Shown here one piece after another: positions 58,004 to 64,000 of a DNA stretch of 64,000 nucleotides. How positions within the stretch are numbered: the first letter of the stretch is position 1; each line of letters starts with the position of its first letter. A program made the position numbers and the translations under genes. Below the pieces are notes generated by a model. It saw nothing but the letters and a program-made list of their open reading frames with translations. It did no database searches and was not told the origin of the DNA. The stretch is from Egaibacter danicus (GTDB taxonomy: Bacteria; Pseudomonadota; Gammaproteobacteria; Burkholderiales; Burkholderiaceae_C): the NCBI GenBank assembly GCA_016707075.1, contig JADJII010000003.1, forward strand, positions 1 through 64,000, given 5' to 3'.

Positions 58004-58990
58004 GTGCTGCGTCTCGGTTCAATTGTTGAGGCACTTGGCGGCGAGCTGCATGGTGACCCGGAAGCGCGGGTATCAGGCTTGGCGCCACTGGAGTCGGCTT
58101 CTCCCGGTGATTTGAGTTTTCTGAGCCACCCCAAGTACAAGAGCCAGTTAGCGGGTTCCAGGGCGGGCTGTGTCATTCTGAGCCCTCAGGCTTTTTCTCA
58201 GGCTTTGCGCCAGGGTGCCTGCATCGTCGCCGAGCAACCCTACCTTTACTTTGCCAGGGTAACCCAGCTCTGGAAGAAGGCTCGAAAGCCTGAACCCCCG
58301 CCTTCTATTCACGCAAGTGCAGTGGTCAGTCCGGATGCTCATGTTCATCCAGAAGCGCAAATTGGCCCCCTCTGTGTGGTCGAAAGAGGTGCCAGAATTG
58401 GCGCGGGGACCGTTTTGCGGTCACGCGTAACCGTTGGAGAAGATTGCGTCATTGGCGATCGCTGCCTGTTGCATTCCGGCGTTGTCGTCGGCGCGGATGG
58501 TTTTGGTTTCGCACCGAATGGCAATGCGTGGGAAAAAATCGAACAGCTGGGTGCTGTGCGTATTGGCAATGATGTGGAGATAGGCGCCAATACTTGCTTG
58601 GACCGTGGCGCCCTCCAGGACACGGTGATTGAGGACGGCGTGAAACTGGACAACCTGATCCAGATTGGCCATAACGTGCGGATTGGTGCCAACACGGCCA
58701 TGGCGGGATGCGTTGGGGTTGCTGGCAGCGCGACCATCGGAGCGAATTGCACCATCGGTGGTGGAGCTGTTATTCTGGGGCATCTTTCACTGGCTGACAG
58801 CGTTCACATTTCGGCCGCATCGGTGGTGACGCGGTCCATTCTCAAGGCGGGCAATTACACGGGTATTTTCCCGATCGACGAGAACACCGTATGGGAAAAG
58901 AATGCGGCTACGCTGAAACAATTACATGGTCTGCGTGACCGTGTGCGGTCGCTGGAAAACATACTACAACAGGTTAAAAAATCATCATGA
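58004..58990 (+). CDS. lpxD: UDP-3-O-acylglucosamine N-acyltransferase
   Basis: Lipid A enzyme of 328 residues. The GTG start at 58004 is the only start after the in-frame TAA at 57992. The N-terminal uridine-binding domain is LGSIVEALGGELHGDPE. A left-handed beta-helix of hexapeptide repeats occupies about 115-290 (GANTCLDRGALQDTVIEDGVKLDNLIQIGHNV region). The C-terminal helix is LRDRVRSLENILQQ. It overlaps fabZ by 4 nt. Confidence 0.95.
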   Translation: MLRLGSIVEALGGELHGDPEARVSGLAPLESASPGDLSFLSHPKYKSQLAGSRAGCVILSPQAFSQALRQGACIVAEQPYLYFARVTQLWKKARKPEPPPSIHASAVVSPDAHVHPEAQIGPLCVVERGARIGAGTVLRSRVTVGEDCVIGDRCLLHSGVVVGADGFGFAPNGNAWEKIEQLGAVRIGNDVEIGANTCLDRGALQDTVIEDGVKLDNLIQIGHNVRIGANTAMAGCVGVAGSATIGANCTIGGGAVILGHLSLADSVHISAASVVTRSILKAGNYTGIFPIDENTVWEKNAATLKQLHGLRDRVRSLENILQQVKKSS

Positions 58991-59427
58991 TGGACATTCA
59001 TCGAATCCTCAAGCAATTGCCGCACCGTTATCCGTTTCTGCTGGTGGATCGGGTGCTGGCGCTGGACAAAGGCAAAACCATCAAGGCCTTGAAGAACGTC
59101 ACGATCAATGAGCCATTTTTCGAAGGCCATTTTCCGCACCGCCCGGTGATGCCGGGTGTCTTGATGCTGGAAGCCCTGGCCCAGGCGGCGGCACTGTTGG
59201 CTTTTGACGCGCTTGACACAGCCCCCAACGATGAGATGGTTTACTACTTTGCCGGTATCGACGGTGCGCGCTTTAAACGTCCTGTCGAGCCGGGTGATCA
59301 GTTGATTCTGGAAGTTGAACTCGTTCGCATGAAGGCAGGTATTTTCAAATTCAAGGCGCGGGCTTTGGTCGACCAGGAACTGGCGGTGGAGGCTGAATTG
59401 ACCTGCGCCATGCGCGCCATTGCCTGA
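58987..59427 (+). CDS. fabZ: 3-hydroxyacyl-ACP dehydratase FabZ
   Basis: Hotdog-fold dehydratase of fatty-acid synthesis, 146 residues. The family pattern is LPHRYPFLLVDRVLALD with the catalytic His/Glu region FFEGHFPHRPVMPGVLMLEALAQ (residues about 44-66). The start is either 58987 or 58990 (tandem ATG). It sits between lpxD and lpxA, as in most proteobacteria. Confidence 0.95.
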   Translation: MMDIHRILKQLPHRYPFLLVDRVLALDKGKTIKALKNVTINEPFFEGHFPHRPVMPGVLMLEALAQAAALLAFDALDTAPNDEMVYYFAGIDGARFKRPVEPGDQLILEVELVRMKAGIFKFKARALVDQELAVEAELTCAMRAIA

Positions 59428-59441
59428 GTCTGACTGTGCCG

Positions 59442-60230
59442 ATGATTCACTCCACAGCGATTGTTGATCCCGGGGCCGAGCTGGACAGTTCGGTGAGCGT
59501 TGGGCCTTACACCGTCATTGGTCCCTATGTCAAAGTGGGTGCAGGTACCACCATCGGGCCGCACTGCGTGATTGAGGGCCATACCACCATTGGCAGTGAC
59601 AACCGGATCTTCCAGTTCAGTTCCCTGGGGGCGATTCCACAGGACAAAAAATATGCTGGTGAACCCTGTGAACTGATCATTGGCGACAGAAACACGATTC
59701 GTGAGTTTTGCACGTTCAATATTGGATCTCCGGGCGACACTGGTGTGACCCGTGTTGGCAACGACAATTGGCTGATGGCCTATGTGCACCTGGCGCACGA
59801 TTGCGTGGTGGGCAACAACACAATATTTGCCAACAATTCCCAGCTGGCGGGCCACGTGCACGTGGGTGATTGGGTCATTCTGGGCGGATTTACCGTGGTG
59901 CATCAGTTCGTGCGGCTCGGCGCACACAGTATGACGGCGATGTGCTCGCTGCTTTTTGCCGATCTGCCGCCGTTTGTCATGTGTCAGGGGCAACCGGCAG
60001 CCGCGCGGTCCATGAACTTTGAGGGTCTGCGTCGCCGTGGCTTTTCGCCTGATCGCATATCCGCAGTAAAAGCCATGCACAAAGCTTTGTACCGTGACGA
60101 CCTGACGCTGGAGCAGTCTCAGGCGCGCATCGCGGAACTGGCCTTGAGCCATGGTGAGGCGACGGCCGACGTGGAGCTTATGCTCTCGTTCCTGAAACTA
60201 GTCTCGCCGCAACGCGGTATTGTTCGTTAA
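59442..60230 (+). CDS. lpxA: Acyl-ACP-UDP-N-acetylglucosamine O-acyltransferase
   Basis: First enzyme of lipid A synthesis, about 262 residues. The beta-helix of hexapeptide repeats begins IHSTAIVDPGAELDSSV. The active-site His is in MAYVHLAHDCVVGN (near 123). The C-terminal helical part is LRRRGFSPDRISAVKAMHKALYR. The start could be ATG 59442, used here, or GTG 59436, which adds two residues; neither has a strong ribosome site. Confidence 0.94.
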   Translation: MIHSTAIVDPGAELDSSVSVGPYTVIGPYVKVGAGTTIGPHCVIEGHTTIGSDNRIFQFSSLGAIPQDKKYAGEPCELIIGDRNTIREFCTFNIGSPGDTGVTRVGNDNWLMAYVHLAHDCVVGNNTIFANNSQLAGHVHVGDWVILGGFTVVHQFVRLGAHSMTAMCSLLFADLPPFVMCQGQPAAARSMNFEGLRRRGFSPDRISAVKAMHKALYRDDLTLEQSQARIAELALSHGEATADVELMLSFLKLVSPQRGIVR

Positions 60231-60237
60231 GAGTTCC

Positions 60238-61443
60238 ATGGACGGCGTGCCGCTTCCATCTGCGGCCCAAGTGCCCAATCCCTTGCTGACTTCCATTCCT
60301 GAAGCGTGGCCTCAGGTCGCCATGGTGGCTGGAGAAACCTCCGGCGACCTGCTCGCCGGCTTGTTGCTGGATGGCATGAAGACCCGCTGGCCCGCCATGC
60401 AATCCCGGGGCATTGGCGGACCACACATGGCACAACGCGGATTCCACGCCTTGTGGCCCAGCGAGAAGCTGGCTGTGCATGGGTACAGCCTGGAGGTGCT
60501 GCGGCGTTACCGGGAGATCGTGGGCATTCGCAGGCAACTCAAGGGCCAATTGCTGGAAAACCCGCCAGATGTGTTCATCGGTGTGGACGCACCAGACTTC
60601 AATCTGGATCTGGAGCGCGACCTGAAAGCCGGCGGCATCAAGACTGTGCATTTTGTCAGTCCGTCCATTTGGGCGTGGCGGCCTGAACGGGTAGAGAAAA
60701 TCCGCCAGAGCGTCAACCATGTCTTGTGCATTTTTCCGTTTGAAGTGGCGTTGCTGGCCCGGCACGGCATCGCAGCAAGCTATGTGGGGCACCCGTTGGC
60801 CAATGTCATTCCGCTGCGACCAGATCGGGCCGCAGCGAGATCAGCTCTGGGTCTGGAACCTGAGGCCGTCGTGGTTGCGGTTTTGCCAGGTAGTCGTCAG
60901 TCCGAGATCCGGCACCTCGCCTTGAGGTTCTTTAGGGCTGTAGCCCTTATCCACCATGCGCAACCAGCTATTAAATTCATAGTGCCTGCCGTACCCCAGT
61001 GGCGTGATGCGATCACAAAGGCAGCGAAGGACGCCGGAGTCTATGCCAACGTTCACATTCTCAACGGTCAGTCCCATCTGGCGCTGGCCGCCTGTGATGT
61101 CACGCTGGTAGCCAGCGGTACGGCAACCCTGGAGGCAGCCCTTTTTAAACGCCCCATGGTCATCGCCTACAACATGAGCTGGATGTCCTGGCAGATCATG
61201 CGACGCAAGAAATTGCAGCCTTGGGTAGGGTTGCCCAACATATTGTGCGACGATTTCGTGGTGCCCGAACTGCTGCAGGATGCAGCCACCCCTGACGCAT
61301 TGGCCGCAGCGGTTCTGAAGTGGTTTGACGAGCCTGAGAAAATAGCGGCCCTGCAACAGCGTTTTTACGACCTGCACCTTGAGTTGCAGCGAGACACCTC
61401 CCAATTGGCCGCCCATGCGATCCAGAACGTACTTGAAAGCTGA
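60238..61443 (+). CDS. lpxB: Lipid-A-disaccharide synthase
   Basis: Glycosyltransferase of 401 residues that joins two acylated glucosamines. GETSGDLLAGLLLDGM is near residue 27. The core is HFVSPSIWAWRPERVEKIRQSVNHVLCIFPFE; SxWAW is conserved. The C-terminal nucleotide site has VASGTATLEAAL near residue 300. Residues about 231-248 (FRAVALIHHAQPAIKFIV) are encoded by repeat copy 9. The end overlaps the rnhB start by 29 nt. Confidence 0.95.
   Translation: MDGVPLPSAAQVPNPLLTSIPEAWPQVAMVAGETSGDLLAGLLLDGMKTRWPAMQSRGIGGPHMAQRGFHALWPSEKLAVHGYSLEVLRRYREIVGIRRQLKGQLLENPPDVFIGVDAPDFNLDLERDLKAGGIKTVHFVSPSIWAWRPERVEKIRQSVNHVLCIFPFEVALLARHGIAASYVGHPLANVIPLRPDRAAARSALGLEPEAVVVAVLPGSRQSEIRHLALRFFRAVALIHHAQPAIKFIVPAVPQWRDAITKAAKDAGVYANVHILNGQSHLALAACDVTLVASGTATLEAALFKRPMVIAYNMSWMSWQIMRRKKLQPWVGLPNILCDDFVVPELLQDAATPDALAAAVLKWFDEPEKIAALQQRFYDLHLELQRDTSQLAAHAIQNVLES
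60929..60984 (-). repeat. Two-hairpin dispersed repeat, copy 9, in frame inside lpxB
   Basis: Read on the minus strand the repeat has CACTATGAATTTAATAGC, a diverged core around CGCATGGTGGATAAGGG, and a perfect GC palindrome AGGGCT-AC-AGCCCT. On the coding strand it runs TTTAGGGCTGTAGCCCTTAT onward in the same reading register as copy 10. More diverged than most copies but with the landmarks TAGCCCT, ATGCG, AGCTATTAAA and ATAG in order. Confidence 0.65.
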
Positions 61444-62032
61444 GCAGGTCTCCCTTGTGTGGGACGCTCCCGGGCTGATCGCCGGCGTCGACGAGGCCGG
61501 GCGTGGCCCGCTGGCGGGGCCTGTGGTCGCTGCTGCGGTGATTCTGGATGAGAAAAATCCGATTCGCGGGCTGGCCGACTCCAAGAAACTCACTGCCTTA
61601 CGCCGGGAAAAGCTGTTTGATGAAATCCGCGCCAAGGCGCTTTGCTGTTCCATTGCCGAAGCCAGCGTGGAGGAAATTGATCGCCTGAATATCCTGCAAG
61701 CCACCATGCTGGCCATGCGCCGGGCGGTGGAAGGCCTGAGGCTCAAGCCCGCCAAGGTGCTGATTGATGGCAACCGCATTCCAGTAATGGACATTCTGGC
61801 AGAGGCCATCGTGAAGGGAGATTCACTGATTCCGGCGATTTCCGCAGCCTCCATTCTGGCCAAGGTTTCGCGGGACCGTTGGTGTGCAGAGCTTGATCTG
61901 GCGTATCCGCAATACGGTTTTGCGGGACACAAGGGTTATGGAACCGCCGAACATCTGGCTGCGCTGCGTGAGCACGGCGCCTGTCCGCAACATCGAAAAA
62001 CGTTTTCCCCGGTGGCGCAGGTGTTGAGATGA
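61415..62032 (+). CDS. rnhB: Ribonuclease HII
   Basis: Endoribonuclease for RNA in RNA/DNA hybrids, 205 residues. Start 61415 overlaps lpxB by 29 nt. The catalytic DEDD-type acids are visible in IAGVDEAGRGPLAGPVVAAA (Asp/Glu), LIDGNRIP (Asp) and SAASILAKVSRDRW. The GYGTAEHLAALREHG segment is typical. Its stop overlaps the methyltransferase start as ATGA. Confidence 0.95.
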   Translation: MRSRTYLKAEQVSLVWDAPGLIAGVDEAGRGPLAGPVVAAAVILDEKNPIRGLADSKKLTALRREKLFDEIRAKALCCSIAEASVEEIDRLNILQATMLAMRRAVEGLRLKPAKVLIDGNRIPVMDILAEAIVKGDSLIPAISAASILAKVSRDRWCAELDLAYPQYGFAGHKGYGTAEHLAALREHGACPQHRKTFSPVAQVLR

Positions 62033-62811
62033 CTGACTCCACCACGCCCCCGGTCACCCACATCACGTCGCGTGACAACCCGTTGCTCAAGGAGCTGCGC
62101 AAGCTGTCAACCGATTCCACGGCTTACCGCAAGCAGGGCCGGTTCTGGGTGGAGGGCGATCATCTGTGCCGGGCTGCCCTGCTGCGTGGCTGCAAGCCAA
62201 AAATAGCGGTATTTTCGGAGAGTTTTTGGCCTCTAGCCCCCGTGGAATATGCGCGAGCAGCTATCAAAAACATAGTAATTGCGGATGCGCTGTTCACGGA
62301 GCTCAGTGGGCTGGAATCACCCGCCCCATTCGGCTTTGTGCTGGACATGCCGCAGGATGTGGTCTTGCAGCCTCTGGTCGCCACCGTTATTCTGGATCGC
62401 GTGCAGGACGCGGGTAATGTGGGCTCCATCCTGCGCAGTGCGGGTGCATTTGGTTTTCGGCAGGTGATTGCGCTGCGCGGAACGGCTGCGCTGTGGTCGT
62501 CCAAGGTGCTGCGCGCTGGCATGGGTGCGCATTTTGGCTTGTCGCTGCTGGAAGGGGGTGATCTTCAATCGCTAGACGCATTGAAGGTGCCCATCGTGGT
62601 GACCAGCTCGCATCAAGGCGAGTTGATCCAGAACCTGCGCCTGCCGCAGCCCTGTGCCTGGGCCATGGGCCATGAAGGGCAGGGCGTCTGCCCGGATTTG
62701 ATGGCACGCGCGGCCGTTCATGTGCGTATTGGCCAGCCGGGCGGCGAGGAGTCGCTCAATGTGGCGGCAGCGGCAGCCATTTGCCTGCATGCCAGCAGCA
62801 TTCAGCGTTAG
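62029..62811 (+). CDS. TrmH/SpoU-family RNA 2'-O-methyltransferase
   Basis: SPOUT methyltransferase of 260 residues. The substrate-binding N-terminal part has TSRDNPLLKELRKLSTDSTAYRK. The SAM knot has VATVILDRVQDAGNVGSILRSAGAFGF, AMGHEGQGV and the C-terminal GEESLNVAAAAAICLH. It is likely an rRNA or tRNA 2'-O-methylase, exact site unknown. Residues about 66-83 (FWPLAPVEYARAAIKNIV) are encoded by repeat copy 10. It is the last gene of the long run from rpsB. Confidence 0.88.
   Translation: MTDSTTPPVTHITSRDNPLLKELRKLSTDSTAYRKQGRFWVEGDHLCRAALLRGCKPKIAVFSESFWPLAPVEYARAAIKNIVIADALFTELSGLESPAPFGFVLDMPQDVVLQPLVATVILDRVQDAGNVGSILRSAGAFGFRQVIALRGTAALWSSKVLRAGMGAHFGLSLLEGGDLQSLDALKVPIVVTSSHQGELIQNLRLPQPCAWAMGHEGQGVCPDLMARAAVHVRIGQPGGEESLNVAAAAAICLHASSIQR
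62223..62277 (-). repeat. Two-hairpin dispersed repeat, copy 10, in frame inside the TrmH-family gene
   Basis: On the minus strand it reads ACTATGTTTTTGATAGC, core TGCTCGCGCATATTCCACG, hairpin GGCT-AGA-GGCC, then AAAAA. It is a well-conserved copy lying wholly within coding sequence and read without a stop. Confidence 0.85.
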
Positions 62812-62892
62812 TACGACCGCTGTAACAACTTGATGACAGCCAGGTATTTCACTTCAGCGAGATCCCAACCCAAACATTGAGAGGAGCAAAGT

Positions 62893-63546
62893 ATGGTGGA
62901 TAAGACGCAATTGAAGCCAGAGTTTTTCGTCAAAGATGAGAAAGACTTGAGATCTTTGTTTCCAGCAACGCATCCCATTGCTGTTGAGAAATGCCAGAAC
63001 CACCTCGACAAACATGCCATGAACTTCGTGGCTCGATCACCGTTTCTGTGCATAGGAACGCAATCGCTGGACGGATCGGCTGATGTCAGCCCGCGCGGTG
63101 ATCCGTGTGGTTTTGTGAAAATCCTGGATGACAAAACACTGTTGATCCCGGACCGGCCCGGAAACAATCGCCTGGACACGCACACCAATATTTTGGCCAA
63201 CCCGGCAGTTGGCTTGCTGTTTATGGTGCCCGGATTTGATGACACCATGCGTGTGAACGGGAAAGCAAAAATCACCCGCGACCCAGATTTGCTCGCATTG
63301 ATGGTGGTGAATGACCGCATGCCCACGGTCGCCATTGTTGTGACCGTCGAGGAAGTGTTCATTCACTGTGCAAAAGCGTTTCGACGCTCGAAGCTGTGGG
63401 ATCCAAGTCAGCGTCAAAATCGCAGTGACATGCCATCGCTACTCAAAATCATAATGGATCAAACCACGGGAGCACCCAATGATCCCGAGGAGATGAAGAA
63501 GATCGACGCGGGTCTCGAGGACGAATATCAAAAGACGATGTATTAG
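62893..63546 (+). CDS. PNPOx-like flavin-binding protein (MSMEG_1061-like)
   Basis: Split-beta-barrel FMN-binding protein of 217 residues. The start at 62893 follows GAGGAG at 62881-62886. Typical stretches are ARSPFLCIGTQSLDGSADVSPRGDP, LLIPDRPGNNRLDTHTNILANPAVGLLFMVPG and VFIHCAKAFRRSKLWDPS. Members bind FMN or related cofactors and act as oxidoreductases of mostly unknown substrate. It stands alone between the TrmH-family gene and carA. Confidence 0.82.
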   Translation: MVDKTQLKPEFFVKDEKDLRSLFPATHPIAVEKCQNHLDKHAMNFVARSPFLCIGTQSLDGSADVSPRGDPCGFVKILDDKTLLIPDRPGNNRLDTHTNILANPAVGLLFMVPGFDDTMRVNGKAKITRDPDLLALMVVNDRMPTVAIVVTVEEVFIHCAKAFRRSKLWDPSQRQNRSDMPSLLKIIMDQTTGAPNDPEEMKKIDAGLEDEYQKTMY

Positions 63547-63619
63547 CTTATGTTGATATGTGACGGAGCCAGCACAGTACCTGGCAACAAAAGGTAGCGG
63601 ACGGGGTCAACCCCTCAGC

Positions 63620-63748
63620 TATAATGAGAGGCTTCACCGCATCCCGTACGCCTAGAGCATTCTCAAGCACCACCCCCTCAAGCAGCATGCCAAGAATTTG
63701 TTCTTGAGCGAGTCTGGGCGTACCCGAAATTACTATCCGGAGAACCCA
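63620..63748 (+). promoter_or_regulatory. carA promoter and structured leader
   Basis: The -10 TATAAT is at 63620-63625; the -35 is weak. The leader holds a long stem, GTACGCCTAGA (63646-63656) with TCTGGGCGTAC (63713-63723). CTTGAG (63703-63708) can pair with either of two CTCAAG segments (63662-63667 or 63677-63682). Mutually exclusive pairing is possible. There is no T-run terminator, so control of translation or stability would be more likely than classic attenuation. Confidence 0.55.
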
Positions 63749-64000
63749 GTGCTTTTGTCTCTCAAGGCTGCCAACCCTCCCGCCATACTGGCGCTAGCAG
63801 ACGGCACCATCTATATCGGTCATTCCGTCGGAGCCACCGGCTCCACCGTCGGCGAGGTGGTGTTCAACACCGCCATGACCGGTTATCAGGAAATACTGAC
63901 CGATCCCAGCTATTGCCAGCAGATCGTCACGCTGACTTATCCCCACATCGGCAACTACGGCGTCAACCCGGAAGACGTCGAGTCGGAGAAGGTTCACGCC
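63749..64000 (+). CDS. carA: Carbamoyl-phosphate synthase small subunit, N-terminal 84 residues (partial)
   Basis: The gene runs off the right edge. The GTG at 63749 gives a start followed by LLSLKAANPPAILALADGT, then the CarA hallmarks VGEVVFNTAMTGYQEILTDPSY and IVTLTYPHIGNYGVN. The glutaminase subunit supplies ammonia for carbamoyl phosphate in arginine and pyrimidine synthesis. The catalytic Cys lies beyond the window. Confidence 0.93.
   Translation, partial: MLLSLKAANPPAILALADGTIYIGHSVGATGSTVGEVVFNTAMTGYQEILTDPSYCQQIVTLTYPHIGNYGVNPEDVESEKVHA

Overview
The window looks like a chromosomal segment of a betaproteobacterium of the order Burkholderiales, most likely family Comamonadaceae (Polaromonas/Rhodoferax/Hydrogenophaga type). 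The grounds are the protocatechuate 4,5-cleavage genes (pmd/lig type), a long Lys/Ala-rich N-terminal tail on RpoD, the PhaR repressor, and the unbroken block rpsB-tsf-pyrH-frr-uppS-cdsA-dxr-rseP-bamA-skp-lpxD-fabZ-lpxA-lpxB-rnhB. This placement is inference from gene content; no search was run.

Layout. 1-1959: end of a pmdABC operon (protocatechuate ring cleavage and semialdehyde oxidation). 2033-6396: a DUF599 membrane protein, an aldo/keto reductase, and a Cpx-like envelope-stress set (Spy/CpxP-like protein, response regulator, sensor kinase). 6453-13255: three consecutive loci carrying four small indels between them (CHASE-PAS-GGDEF-EAL protein, Tat-exported streptogramin-lyase-like propeller, MmeI-type restriction-modification enzyme). 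13354-17456: accessory, defence-flavoured genes (AlbA_2/HATPase regulator, NERD protein, histidine phosphatase, ParD-like/zeta toxin-antitoxin pair). 17700-20297: hydrolase, EamA exporter, LysR regulator.

20384-28404: a second, non-identical ligAB pair grouped with two ketosteroid-dehydrogenase-like flavoproteins, a shikimate-dehydrogenase-like protein with an altered substrate pocket, an IclR regulator, a NIPSNAP protein and a TIM-barrel enzyme. I read this as a candidate pathway that oxidises and aromatises an alicyclic hydroxy- or keto-acid and then cleaves the resulting catechol. 28624-35841: rpoD, dnaG, gamma-glutamyltransferase, SDR. 36023-41515: tRNA-Val, phaR, rimO, tRNA-Leu (antisense), rnr, SDR. 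41576-47556: nnr, MBL hydrolase plus HDOD protein, D-amino-acid dehydrogenase, amidase. 47742-62811: the translation/isoprenoid/outer-membrane-biogenesis block. 62893-64000: a flavin-binding PNPOx-like protein and the start of carA behind a structured leader.

The most unusual feature that no gene explains is a dispersed two-hairpin repeat of about 55-75 bp, present in about ten copies. Copies lie between genes, supply the stop codons of five genes, and lie in frame inside lpxB, the TrmH-family methyltransferase gene and dnaG. The two hairpin arms change together between copies. It behaves like the protein-tolerated palindromic elements known from Rickettsia, but I do not know a name for this family.
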